From: Leptoclinus maculatus
Taxonomy: Eukaryota > Chordata > Actinopteri > Perciformes > Stichaeidae
Direction of reading: 5' to 3'
Assembly (NCBI GenBank): GCA_032191485.1
Contig: JAVDOI010000007.1
Coordinates: 5,342,042-5,406,041 of the forward strand
DNA: 64,000 bases
Shown: piece after piece, positions 11,573 to 21,473 of the stretch
Layout: every line of letters begins with the position of its first letter
Position numbering within the stretch: the first letter of the stretch is position 1
Translations under genes and position numbers: made by a program
Notes under the pieces: model-generated
Databases searched by the model: none
What the model was told of the DNA's origin: nothing
The model's input: only the letters and a program-made list of their open reading frames with translations

Positions 11573-12988
11573 GTGCCGTTTTCCCGCATTGCTATGGACT
11601 TGGTGGGGCCCCTGACGAAGTCTGCGAGGGGACATCAGTATATTCTGGTTATACTTGATTATGCAACAAGGTACCCTGAGGCCATTCCCCTGAGGAACAT
11701 GACCACAAAAACGATTGCTCGGGAGCTAATCCACTTGTTCAGCAGAGTGGGAATCCCCAAGGAGATGCTGACTGACCAGGGCACCCCCTTCATGTCCAAG
11801 GTAATGAAAGACCTCTGCCGGCTCTTCAAGGTGAAACAGCTTCGCACCTCTGTCTATCATCCACAAACTGATGGGTTAGTTGAACGTTTTAACAAAACTT
11901 TGAAGTCAATGTTAAAGAAGGTGGTTGATAAAGATGGTCGTAACTGGGACCAGCTTCTGCCCTATGTCTTGTTCTCAATCAAGGAGGTTCCTCAAGCGTC
12001 CACTGGCTTCTCCCCCTTTGAGCTGCTGTATGGGAGACAGCCCAGAGGTCTCCTCGACATAGCAAAAGAAGCCTGGGAGGAACAACCAAGTCCCCATCGG
12101 AGCCTTGTGGAACATGTGGAGAAGATGCAGGCTCACATGAAGGACGTGTGGCCAATGGTGAGGGAACACATGGCTCAAGCCCAAGAAGCACAAAGGCGAG
12201 TGTATAACAGGGGGGCCCAACCTCGGGAGTTCCAAACAGGGGATAAAGTGCTGGTCCTAATCCCCACCACTAATCACAAGTTCTTGGCCTCCTGGCAAGG
12301 ACCCTACGAGGTGGCCGAGAAGGTAGGCCCAGTCAACTACAAGGTATGTCAACCTGGGCGACGCAAAACCTCCCAAATCTACCATGTTAACCTGCTGAAA
12401 ACGTGGTACAGCCGAGATACGCTCCTGTGTTGTGTTTCCCCTGATGTGTCCTCTTCTCCTCCAGAAAGTGAAGTTACTGAAGTAGCATATGGTCCTGGCT
12501 TATCACAAGCCCAGCTACAACAAACCAGGGAGCTGGTTCAGCAGAATTTGGATGTGTTCTCGGCACAACTTGGGCGCACATCCTTGGCGGAACATCATAT
12601 TAACACAGAACCAGGCCAGAAGGTAAAATTGCGCCCCTACAGGATACCCGAAGCAAGAAGGGCAGCCATTGAGCAAGAGGTCCAGAAAATGTTGGCTCTA
12701 GGGGTAATCGAAGAATCCTACAGTGAGTGGACCAGCCCTGTTGTCCTGGTCCCTAAACCAGACAACACCAACCGGTTCTGTAATGACTTTAGGAAATTAA
12801 ATGAAATTTCAAAGTTTGATGCTTATCCTATGCCCAGGGTAGATGAGCTGATCGACCACCTCGGGGAAGCCCGTTTTATCAGCACCCTGGACCTGACAAA
12901 GGGATATTGGCAGGTACCCCTGGCGGAGACCTCAAGAGAAGACCTCAAGCCTTTGCCACTCCATCAGGGCTGTATCACTACACTGTGA
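11573..12988 (+). CDS. Integrase core, GPY/F-like module and N-terminal RT of the Gypsy element
   Basis: This continues the polyprotein after the MITE; the first methionine is simply the first in the open frame, not a true start. The catalytic triad is visible: D9 (AMDLVGPL), D68 (LTDQGTPF) and E104 (TDGLVERFNK), with the classic 35-residue spacing between the second D and E. Residues about 240-280 carry a GPY/F-like module (WQGPYEV ... YHVNLLKTW). From about residue 339 reverse transcriptase begins (LRPYRIPEARR, then SPVVLVPKPD and DLTKGYWQVPL). The frame leaves the RT alignment at about 12930-12950 through a single-base change and ends at 12988 in the wrong frame. If the MITE and one target duplication are disregarded, the phase matches the upstream Gag frame. 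Confidence 0.9.
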   Translation: MPFSRIAMDLVGPLTKSARGHQYILVILDYATRYPEAIPLRNMTTKTIARELIHLFSRVGIPKEMLTDQGTPFMSKVMKDLCRLFKVKQLRTSVYHPQTDGLVERFNKTLKSMLKKVVDKDGRNWDQLLPYVLFSIKEVPQASTGFSPFELLYGRQPRGLLDIAKEAWEEQPSPHRSLVEHVEKMQAHMKDVWPMVREHMAQAQEAQRRVYNRGAQPREFQTGDKVLVLIPTTNHKFLASWQGPYEVAEKVGPVNYKVCQPGRRKTSQIYHVNLLKTWYSRDTLLCCVSPDVSSSPPESEVTEVAYGPGLSQAQLQQTRELVQQNLDVFSAQLGRTSLAEHHINTEPGQKVKLRPYRIPEARRAAIEQEVQKMLALGVIEESYSEWTSPVVLVPKPDNTNRFCNDFRKLNEISKFDAYPMPRVDELIDHLGEARFISTLDLTKGYWQVPLAETSREDLKPLPLHQGCITTL

Positions 12989-14001
12989 TGCCCTTCGGTC
13001 TGCATGGAGCCCCAGCCACGTTCCAGAGACTGATGGACAGGGTCCTGAAGCCGCATCGGGAGTATGCAGCTGCGTACATAGATGATGTGGTAATTCACAG
13101 TGACTCCTGGGACAGCCATCTGGTAAGGCTGGCCGCAGTCCTGGAAGCTCTCCGCAAGGCCGGCTTGACAGCGAACCCTAAAAAGTGCAAGCTTGGTCTG
13201 GAAGAAGCCGAATATCTAGGCTACACTATTGGGAGGGGCAATGTGAGGCCACAAGACCGCAAGGTCCAGACGATCCAGGGCTGGCCACGCCCATCCACAA
13301 AGGCCCAGGTAAAGACATTTTTAGGTCTGACCTCATACTATGCTCGCTTCATCCCAAACTTCTCGGCTGTAGCGTCTTCCCTCACAGACTTGACCAGAGC
13401 CGCACAGCCACTCAGGGTTAAGTGGACAGAAGAAGCTGAACAGGCCTTTCAGGGCCTGAAGGGGGCTCTTGGTTCACAGCCAGTATTGTTGACCCCAGAC
13501 TTCAGCCGGGAGATGATTGTTCAGACGGATGCATCAATGGCAGGCATAGGGGCAGTACTCTCCCAGGAAGTTCAAGGTGAGGAGCATCCCATAATCTACA
13601 TCAGTCGGAAGCTCAACACAAGGGAACAAGGATATGCCACTGTGGAAAAGGAAGCGCTCGCCATCAAATGGGCACTAGAGCGACTTCGCTATTACCTCTG
13701 GGGACGCCACTTCACTCTGGTGACCGACCATGCTCCCCTGGTCTGGATGGCCAATAAAAAAGACATCAATGCAAAGGTAGGGAGATGGTTCATCTCGTTA
13801 CAAGAGTTTAACTTCTCTATCGTTCACAGATCGGGAGCCAAGCATGGGAATGCAGATGCCCTGTCCCGAAGAGACGCCCTATGGACGATGGTCGCCCCTT
13901 CAAGGCCAGGACTGAAGGGGGGGGGTGTGTGTAAGGGCCTGAGGGGCAGGGTAGTGGCTGGCAGATACATTCCAGGCAGAAGGCTCCACCCACTCCCTTA
14001 G
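12907..14001 (+). CDS. Reverse transcriptase (C-terminal) and RNase H of the Gypsy element
   Basis: This frame picks up the RT alignment after the frameshift. The first dozen or so residues are out of frame with the real protein. The RT active site is present as YIDDVV (aspartates at about residues 59-60), preceded by VMPFGLHGAPATFQ. RNase H follows, with QTDASMAG (D about 208), a VEKEALAIKWAL helix (E) and TDHAPLVW. The frame runs past a G-run at the polypurine tract and into the 3' LTR. A one-base change in that G-run would bring a stop into frame, so the present end at 14001 is probably not original. There is no integrase after RNase H, which fits the Gmr1-type order. Confidence 0.9.
   Translation: MAGTPGGDLKRRPQAFATPSGLYHYTVMPFGLHGAPATFQRLMDRVLKPHREYAAAYIDDVVIHSDSWDSHLVRLAAVLEALRKAGLTANPKKCKLGLEEAEYLGYTIGRGNVRPQDRKVQTIQGWPRPSTKAQVKTFLGLTSYYARFIPNFSAVASSLTDLTRAAQPLRVKWTEEAEQAFQGLKGALGSQPVLLTPDFSREMIVQTDASMAGIGAVLSQEVQGEEHPIIYISRKLNTREQGYATVEKEALAIKWALERLRYYLWGRHFTLVTDHAPLVWMANKKDINAKVGRWFISLQEFNFSIVHRSGAKHGNADALSRRDALWTMVAPSRPGLKGGGVCKGLRGRVVAGRYIPGRRLHPLP
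13909..13929 (+). promoter_or_regulatory. Polypurine tract
   Basis: A purine-rich run with nine or more G residues ends immediately before the 3' LTR. It is the expected primer for plus-strand DNA synthesis of the retrotransposon. Confidence 0.7.
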
Positions 14002-14346
14002 GAGAGCATTGAGATCAGGTGTGGGAAGAGACACACCTGATCCTGATCTCCTCATCAGGGAGGGGAACAAAAGGCCAGGAGGGAAACGGAGCAGGGAGGA
14101 GACGACGAGGGGAGAAGAGTGACTTCTCCTCGCGTGAAAGACGGCTGAGCCCGGTAAGTCGGCTAGCGGCCCGGCTGATTTAGTTTAATGATATAGTTAA
14201 TTGATCGAGCTCTGGACAGAGCTACGTTTTCTGTTTTTTGTGTTTGAGGTTTGTTGGATTAAAAACCCTTAATAACCTGCAGAACTGACTCGGCCTGTGA
14301 TTGCTGCGCTGCCACTAATTTCTGTCCTCCGTACCTTCCTGTTACA
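13930..14346 (+). repeat. 3' LTR
   Basis: A 417-bp copy of the terminal repeat at 8081-8500, about 98-99 percent identical by eye. It starts TGTAAG, ends GTTACA and is followed by the AAGG target duplication. Confidence 0.95.
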
Positions 14347-14515
14347 AAGGAAAAGATTCCCGTGCAAAGTTCTTGTCAACTTTTACAGAGGCGCAATAGA
14401 AAGCTTCCTGGCTGGAAACATTACAAACTGGCGTGGGATGTGCACGGCACAGGACAGGAGGGCTCTACAGCGGGTGATTAAAACCGCCCTGAACATCATT
14501 GACACCATCTACTAA
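14347..14515 (+). pseudogene. LINE reverse transcriptase fragment, downstream half
   Basis: Directly after the 3' LTR the plus strand reads VLVNFYRGAIESFLAGNITN and AQDRRALQRVIKTA, then a stop. This is the C-terminal continuation of the same LINE RT domain interrupted at 8080. The AAGG bases are shared with the other side of the LTR element, confirming that the two LINE pieces were once contiguous. Confidence 0.8.
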
Positions 14516-14737
14516 GCATTAGTGATATTGGGGACAAGAGGTGACTGCGAAGAGTTAAGTTAAAAGGTCAACAAATCCTCTTTGAGTTGACTTTGAGTTA
14601 CTAAACAACCTGAAATGATTTTATTTTTCTAGATTCCACATGAGACTTTTCATTGTCACTACAATTGGTCTAGATGCTAAATTGCAGATGCTTCTTTGCC
14701 ATAGCAGGAATAAAACAATGTACACTTCAAACCCTTA

Positions 14738-14869
14738 AAGGAACAGTTTATAACATTTAGGGGGATTAATGGCAGCAATGAAATACAATATTCATAACTA
14801 TGTTTTAATCAGTGTATAATCACCTAAATCTAAGAATTGTAGTGTTTTTCGTTAGCTTAGCAAAAGCCA
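14738..14869 (+). repeat. Teleost dispersed repeat fragment
   Basis: The segment 'ggaacagtttataacattta' through 'gttttaatcagtgtataatcacc' to 'gttagcttag' matches a dispersed repeat that I recall as common in teleosts. It stops where the TTAA of the piggyBac-like element begins. Confidence 0.4.
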
Positions 14870-15456
14870 TTAACCCTCTATGGCATCTTGTTGCCCTCAG
14901 GCAACAAACTACCTTTTTGGACCTCACACCTCCCTTTTAATTGTTTTTAACTTGAAAACAGTATATATTATTACCAGACATGTCTGTGTCCAATGAAATG
15001 AGGGAATGAAGTGGGTGTGACCTTTTGTTTGGGAGTGAAGCACTCTTTCCAGGAAGCAAAGCTGCTCAGGACACAGTGCCACGAATTGGTTCACTCTAGC
15101 TTTTAAATTGAAATATATTTATACAAAAAATGTATGCATGCACATTATATTGTAAAGAAGTATGTGTGCATATGTGTGAGTGTGTGTGCGAGTGTGTAAA
15201 TATGTAGCTGTGTTTGTTTGCATGCATGTCAGTAGATGAAGAGGGTAAATGACACATTCAAATGTGTGCTTCCTGCTTTCTTATAGGGGAATGCTTGTCT
15301 GTTGAATGACACTGAGTCTGAGGATGAAGAGGAAGATGAAGAAGTGGCAGAGGTTCAACACCCCACAATACTTTCTACAATGCTTACCCAGAACATCAGG
15401 GTCTTTCCAATTGTGACACACACACACAAGATAGTAAAGTTAAAACAATGACTATG

Positions 15457-15949
15457 TGTCACGATTTATGTTTTGATTTAGTTATTTATTCTGTTTTATT
15501 GAGATGTTCTGATGGCCTGCCCTTCCCCTAATTAGACACTGCTGCGTTCAATCACCTGCACCTCCTCAGTCTGCTTCACTTCACTTTCTGCCCCTGTCTG
15601 TTCCTCTCGTGATTGTCTGCCCCACCCTTAATTGAAACCTGCTGTGTCTAATCACCTGCACCTTCCCTGTGTATTTAAACCCTGTGTGTCCCTTGGCTCA
15701 GTGTTTGTTTGTCTTTGGTGTAACCTGGTCCGTCTGTCGTCTGCCTGCCATTTCCTCCCGGTACGTTTCGTGTCTGCTCCCCTTTGCCGTGTTCCCTGTT
15801 TCTTTGTTTTATTTTCATGGACTTGTGATTCACACGTTTTTATGTTGAATACTTTTTTGTTACAATTAAACCCACAATTATCCAACCCTCCGTTTCCCGT
15901 GTCTCCCTGCTTTTGGGTCCAGCCCTTTATTTTCTGCAAAAACCTTACA
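15457..15949 (+). repeat. LTR of a truncated retroelement
   Basis: The stretch begins TGTCACGATTTATG and ends ACCTTACA. It contains a TATA-like 'gtatttaaaccc' near 15671 and an 'aattaaaccc' polyadenylation-like motif. Eighteen bases later an ATG opens a Gag-like frame. These are the features of a Gypsy-type 5' LTR. No 3' LTR copy is present in the window. Confidence 0.6.
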
Positions 15950-15967
15950 GTACGAACGAACCAGAAA

Positions 15968-17176
15968 ATGGACCCAACAGAAGGAGATTTTGAAGTAGAG
16001 TTGTATGAACTGAATTATACACTCCTTTGTATTGTTGGCGAGTGGAGGAGAGCTTCAAATAAGGAGGTTCAGGAAGCGGCCATAAGATTGGCACATCGGG
16101 AGGCATCAGCCAGGCCCTGGCTGCGTAATTCCTTGGCCCATTGGGCTAAGGATTTTTTGAACAGTACGGTGCCTCATGTCCTGTCAGTGACCCAGCCGAC
16201 CAACCCCCTGGTTCCAGCTGCCGCTTCCAAACAACAGCTACCCCGGGCTTCAGCTGCCTCTTCCGAGCCGCAGCTACCTCTGGTTTCAGCTGCCACTACC
16301 AGGTTGCACCTACCTCTGGTTTCAGCTTCCGAGCCACAGCTAAACCTTGAGTCCTGTGTCCTGTCGGCGGTCCGGCCGACACCAGCCCCCCGGTTCCTGG
16401 CCCCGGCGCCCCGGCCGACTCCAGCCCCCCGGTTCCTGACTCCAGCCGCCCGGTTCCTGTCGGCGCCCCGGCCGACTCCAGCCCCCCGGTTCCTGTCGGC
16501 GCCCCGGCCGACTCCAGCCCCCCGGTTCCTGTCGGCTGTCCGGCCGACTCCAGCCCCCCGGTTCCTGTCGGCGGTCCGGCCGACTCCAGCCCCCCGGGTC
16601 CTGGCCCCGCCGCCCCGGCCGACTCCAGCCCCCCGACTCCTGTCCCCGCCGCCCCGGCCGACTCCAGCCCCCCGGGTCCTGGCCCCGCCGCCCCGGCCGA
16701 CTCCAGCCCCCCGGGTCCTGGCCCCGCCGCCCCGGCCGACTCTAGCCACCCGGTTCCTGGCCCCGCCGCCCCGGCCGACTCCAGCCACCCGGTTCCTGGC
16801 CCCGCCGCCCCGGCCGACTCCAGCCACCCGGTTCCTGGCCCCGCCGCCCCGGCCGACTCCAGCCCCCCGGGTCCTGGCCCCGCCGCCCCGGCCGACTCCA
16901 GCCCCCCGGGTCCTGGCCCCGCCGCCCCGGCCGACTCCAGCCCCCCGGTTCCTGACCACGCCGCCGAAGGCCAGCGATCACCGGTTCCTGACCCCGCCGC
17001 CGAAGGCCAGCGATCACCAGTTCCTGACCCCGCCGCCGAAGGCCAGCGATCACCGGTTCCTGACCCCGCCGCCGAAGGCCAGCGATCACCGGTTCCTGAC
17101 CCCGCCGCCGAAGGCCAGCGATCACCGGTTCCTGACCCCGCCTATGGCCATAATTCATACACACGCCTACACCTAG
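15968..17176 (+). CDS. Gag-like ORF with proline-rich minisatellite
   Basis: I take the start as the ATG at 15968 (MDPTEGDFEVELYELN). The open frame continues upstream to 15632, but that part is LTR sequence. Residues 1-70 form a plausible helical N-terminus found on short LTR-element Gag-like proteins. From about residue 135 the protein is almost entirely tandem repeats: first a 12-13-residue unit of the type RPTPAPRFLAPP, then six copies of a 12-residue unit KASDHRFLTPPP. There is no zinc knuckle, protease or RT, and the element ends soon after. Transcription as a host protein is unlikely; I regard this as part of a non-autonomous or truncated LTR element. Confidence 0.5.
   Translation: MDPTEGDFEVELYELNYTLLCIVGEWRRASNKEVQEAAIRLAHREASARPWLRNSLAHWAKDFLNSTVPHVLSVTQPTNPLVPAAASKQQLPRASAASSEPQLPLVSAATTRLHLPLVSASEPQLNLESCVLSAVRPTPAPRFLAPAPRPTPAPRFLTPAARFLSAPRPTPAPRFLSAPRPTPAPRFLSAVRPTPAPRFLSAVRPTPAPRVLAPPPRPTPAPRLLSPPPRPTPAPRVLAPPPRPTPAPRVLAPPPRPTLATRFLAPPPRPTPATRFLAPPPRPTPATRFLAPPPRPTPAPRVLAPPPRPTPAPRVLAPPPRPTPAPRFLTTPPKASDHRFLTPPPKASDHQFLTPPPKASDHRFLTPPPKASDHRFLTPPPKASDHRFLTPPMAIIHTHAYT
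16372..17142. repeat. GC-rich coding minisatellite, two unit families
   Basis: From 16372 to about 16950 a 36- or 39-bp unit (core CCGGCCGACTCCAGCCCCC) is repeated about fifteen times. From about 16955 to 17142 a second 36-bp unit (core CCGCCGAAGGCCAGCGATCA) is repeated. Unit lengths are multiples of three, so several frames on both strands stay open. This explains the long antisense reading frames here, which are not genes. Confidence 0.9.
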
Positions 17177-17400
17177 ACACACAGACACACACTCACACAC
17201 AGTGGATGTTGGTTTACATGTTGATGTTAACATTAAACTTTTTCTAAACGCGTATACAGCTCGTTTTCCTTATTCCTTTTATCATATACACTATAAAAAA
17301 CCTTGTTGTTTCGGTACCCTCTTGGCACGTTGTTGCCCTGAGGCAACAAACTCAAATCTGGCTGGGGGGGGGGGGAATAAATTGTTAAACGACTGAACTG

Positions 17401-20400
17401 TTCGCTGCTTCAGGTGGTTTAAAAGGAAACTGAATGTATCCGTTATCATTACAACTGTCACAAAGTGCAGGATACTCTGTTTGATGCTGGAGTCTAGTTG
17501 GTGCTGTCTCTGTATGGGGTGAAACACGATGCCCACAACCTAACTGCTGCAAAAACATCATTCAATATTGATCATTAGCAGATAAAAAGCTAGTGTACTT
17601 CATCTAGCATCTATTATTCATGGGCATCCTTTACCCGTGATATGCGGGCTGACTTCATAACACTTAATGTCTCATTGTATTGCACAGTTCACTTAAACAG
17701 GCGGCCACAATTTCAGTGCAAAGGTGCAACAAGTTCACCACAGTAGATGTGCAAGTTGAGCGAACAAAATAGAACTCTGAAGTTCAGGGAAAGAGTACTA
17801 GAATATCATACTCAAGTAAAAGTACAGTTACTATAAATACATGTTACTAAAGTAAAAGTACTTGCATACAATTTTACCTTTATAAAAGTAGGTCAAAATG
17901 TACCGAAAATAAACACAAATTCCATTACATTATTTTTTTTTTATAAATGGGGCATTACAAGTCAAAGTATACACCAGTGGAACGTCACACCACAGCTCTT
18001 ATGTCCAAACCAACAATAAGTTAATTTTCTATAGATGTCACTTTGCAGCCTGGGCATACAACTGATTTACCAATAATAAATATACAATGCCGAAAAAGAC
18101 AAACAAAAATGACGGACAATAAATGAAAAGAGCGATGGACACCGTGACTGGTGCAACCAGTATTATTGAGAAATTAATCATCTTGACTCTTCCTATAGAT
18201 TTGACAGCAGAATCAAACGTCACTACAGCAGATAACGCAGAGATGTGTAGAAGAGAGAACAAACACCTAGCAATTAATTAAGATTTTTACCACGGAAGGA
18301 ACGTTGTGTTTAAACAATTCAGTAAAACTTGAAAGCGTTTTGGGATCTTTAGGCAGGTGAAATTTGGTATCACACAAGACTCAAAACTGTATTCAGGGAT
18401 CTTTATTTCTCGACTACTCTTAAAAGGATAGAATATTATTAAATTGATTTGGAATGTTGAATTTGTGTTAGATCTTAAGATTTTTCTGTACATTCAAAGT
18501 TACACTGTAAACACAAAATCTCACTTCAAAATGTTTCACATATCTTGGTCACTAACCTATGAAGTGCATCAACCGATCTGATAAAATGACTTTCCTAAAC
18601 TCATTTTAAGTGCCTTGAAACTCTGTAGCTCAGTACAATCAATCAGTGCATCAATTTAGTGCATTTAATGCATAAATAACTGTAGCGGTAGCTCTTCTGT
18701 TCATACTAAAATAAAACAAACAATACCACAGAGTTGACTCTGAAATGAAGATCACAAAACATTTGATCCATTAATAAAGAGAAATGATGCCGTATATATC
18801 TTTGTGCTAGCTCAAATGGCAGCAACTTATCCCATACCTTATCCCATACCTCACTACACAACAAAAATAAACATTATTTTCGGTACAATGCACACACTAA
18901 ATGTTCTCGAACATGAATGACAACAGAATGTATATCTGTAGGATGGTCTGAAAATGCTAAATGTTGTTAGCTTTGTAGTTCTTTCATGACCGCTCAACAC
19001 GTTGATAAAATCTGAAAACATCGGAGCAATTGTATCACCATCGGCACATTTAGCGTCAAACGATACATTTCCTGACTTCTATACTCGTATTAATGTACAT
19101 CTTTTGATCGTTATGTACAGAAATAACATTTAGAACAGATTTACCCACACGGACAACAACTAACGTTCCACAGGTTAGTCACTCAAAAAAAAAGGATTTC
19201 ACTTCATGCTTCGCTTTTCACGTCCCGCTAGTTTTCTCTGGAGTAGAGTGCCCTCTAGTGGCTTTAGTGGCGACAGCATTTTCCCCACTAGGTTACAGGT
19301 CAATTTAAAACAAAATGATATGCTTACTCTACAGAGACTATTAAAAAAAATGTATAACTATCAAACTATAAAAAAAAAAAAAGAATAATTTCTTTGATAT
19401 TTTTTATCAAACACAGATATGCAATGATGATTGCTGGGTAATATGTAAGTTGATGTTGTACAAGTCTCTATTTGGTCATGTGACAAGACAAAGTAATACA
19501 CGGTATATTTTTGACCTCTCTACTTTTCTGATGTAATAGCCTATAAGTACTACATGAGTAGTAACTACTAGACATAATACTGTGCACTTGTCTTAATTGC
19601 TTTTCCCCCCACTGCCTCACACACACCTCACCGCTGGATGATCCACTTTACAATGTCAACATCTAACATTTTAGCTAGATTCCAGCCCTGTCCCCTAAAA
19701 AGTAGATGCCCGTCCAACGACACATCAACGTTTAGAGGACAATTATTTATTTTTTTGACATATCACAAATACGTTTCAAATGAGTCCACGAAAGTTTACG
19801 TTGGTTGGGAGGTCAGGGTGGTGGATGGACCACAAACACGGGGCTTTTACTGTTGCTTGTGCTCCATGTGCTCCAAAACTGCTGAATAACGGCTCCTGTA
19901 GCTCTAAGAGAGCTTTGTCACGTCTATCATAAATAGCCCCTTCTGATGTCATAGTGATGTCATCAGGGTTATCTCAGCGTTGTCTTGGAGACTTGGGCCC
20001 AATCCCAATCTTCACACTCACAGACTTTGAGGCGCGCTCCCATAAAGACCGTGAAGGTTTAGGGCTGTCTCACTGTCAAATCGTTGAGTGTCTCTCGCAG
20101 ACATTTTGAGCCCTTTATGAACACGTTTCCGTAAGTCAGCATTAAGTGCAGACTTTGCCCAAGGAAATTACCCACAATTCATTGCAATGTGATGTTAAAC
20201 ACGGGGTTACCAGTGGAAGCATGAAGACGTAAAAAAAGGTAAACAAAGAGGATGGCATGTGTGTGTTCAGCCTGGAATATTACATTTACTCAGAAACATT
20301 AAGAGGATATTTATTTATTTATTCATCAAATATTGAATTTAGTCATTGAAGCTGTTTTGACAAAAATAAGTAAATCTTGTGAGGAAAGAGCCTGGAAGAC

Positions 20401-21450
20401 GTTCAAATTAGGGAATAAAAAGTATAAATGATCTACCCACAATTGTACATCATATTTTTTGACGTTGTCATGGTAACGTTAAATGTTGCAGCAAAGTGCT
20501 GTCCCATTCATATTTACACCATTTCAAGCCCTTACAGTCTCACTCAACCCTTTAACAGGTGATGTCAGTACATCCCTGGGGGTCAGGGTTAAGACCTGGG
20601 GGGCATTGGGATTTGGCCTTCAAATGTATGACAGAAAGCCTGCAATACCAATTAGGGGCGTGGAGTTTGAAAGACTTGCCATTTACCAGAGTTGCATTAT
20701 GGGACATGTAGTGTAGAAAGCATGATCCGTTTGTAAGGACTAAAAGTTAGGATATTTAAGTCTCTGCTGTTCTGATTCTGGCCAATCTTTTTTTTTTTAT
20801 GTCACTCGCAAATCTTTCACCTTTTGAAGTGTTAATTGATGGATGATTGCCCCTTGTGAAGGGGGTTTATCCATCCTGATGTTAAATGTCTTTTTTATGT
20901 TAATGACTGGAAACTGATAGGAAAGAAAAGTTAGAAAAATGAAAAAAAAGGAAATTATAAGCTTGATTATCAAACTACTAAAAGACAATGTTTGAGTTAA
21001 AAAACTTATATTTATGCTGCTCAGTATCATCCTGACCATGATTTCCTCATGGGTTATATGATTTTTTTATTCCTCTACCTCCATCTAGTGGAATAAAATT
21101 GTAAGTACAGCGCTGAGAAAGCTGTTGGCTGAACACTGGAATGGCCATGCGGTCATCATTTTTTTCCAACAAAAAAATGAAAGAATAAATAAATGCCACT
21201 GGAAAGTAGTCTCAGACAATATCTGCATTTGAATCATTTTAAGATTCATGATCTGTGTTAACCCTGTGTTTATTGGACATCATTAACATCTAACAAATAC
21301 CAGTGTCTGCATCTTCTGAAACATGCCATTAGTCATCAAAAGTCACATTTATAAGCAGCTCTCATAAGTTGAGTTGTTAAAGAGGGCACCGGTTATACCC
21401 CAAACAGAACATAAGGGTTGATCAAAAAGAGTCAAATGACGTGATTTTCA
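17401..21450. other. AT-rich stretch downstream of spon1
   Basis: No gene is seen. The sequence 17790-17960 (acttgagtaaaagtact-type motifs) is a dispersed repeat also present at 22800-22935. The rest has only short, domain-free frames. Confidence 0.45.
17790..17960. repeat. Dispersed repeat with 'agtaaaagtac' motifs
   Basis: Motifs such as CTCAAGTAAAAGTACAGTTA and 'ctaaagtaaaagtacttgc' are typical of a teleost repeat whose fragments also occur at about 22800-22935 on the same window. Boundaries are unclear. Confidence 0.35.
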
Positions 21451-21458
21451 CATTTACA

Positions 21459-21473
21459 TTTATTTTTTTTATT
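21459..21473 (-). promoter_or_regulatory. Candidate spon1 polyadenylation signals
   Basis: Read on the minus strand, two AATAAA hexamers occur within 15 bases, about 2.1 kb after the spon1 stop codon. A 3' UTR of roughly 2 kb would be normal for this gene. Other AATAAA-like hexamers occur in the AT-rich flank, so this is a candidate only. Confidence 0.2.

Larger units (their letters stand above)
8081..14346 (+). mobile_element. Gmr1-like Ty3/Gypsy LTR retrotransposon
   Basis: A complete but inactivated LTR retrotransposon. Both LTRs run TGTAAG...GTTACA and are flanked by a 4-bp duplication (AAGG at 8077-8080 and 14347-14350). The internal order is Gag, CCHC zinc knuckle, aspartic protease, integrase (H2C2 finger, DDE core, GPY/F-like module), then reverse transcriptase and RNase H. 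Integrase before RT is opposite to standard Ty3/Gypsy and is the hallmark of the Gmr1 clade first described in Atlantic cod. No envelope gene is visible. Two lesions are seen: a hAT-type MITE inside integrase (10399-11553) and a single-base frame change inside RT near 12930-12950. The element sits inside an older LINE fragment. Confidence 0.93.
14870..17388. mobile_element. piggyBac-like remnant interrupted by an LTR element
   Basis: TTAA at 14870 is followed by CCCTCTATGGCATC and a short palindrome (TTGTTGCC...GGCAACAA). A related segment (CCCTCTTGGCAC plus the same palindrome) lies at 17318-17352, near a second TTAA at 17385. TTAA targets and CCC termini are piggyBac hallmarks. At 15303-15345 a short acidic reading frame (TESEDEEEDEE) resembles the N-terminus of piggyBac-type transposases, just after a splice-acceptor-like 'tttcttatag'. 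The two palindrome copies are in direct, not inverted, orientation, so the boundaries and a single-element origin are uncertain. Confidence 0.4.

Noticed and set aside
8553..14001. Possibility that the retroelement is an endogenous retrovirus
   Set aside because: No envelope-like frame is present and the domain order and motifs fit a Gmr1-type LTR retrotransposon.
15632..15967. Upstream extension of the proline-rich ORF
   Set aside because: It lies in LTR sequence; the ATG at 15968 just after the LTR is the likelier start.
16174..16959. 261-residue Gly/Arg-rich minus-strand reading frame
   Set aside because: It is the antisense of a minisatellite whose unit length is a multiple of three, so open frames arise automatically. 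There is no N-terminal domain.
16742..17233. 163-residue minus-strand reading frame of RRGQEPVIAGL-type repeats
   Set aside because: Same cause: antisense of the second minisatellite.
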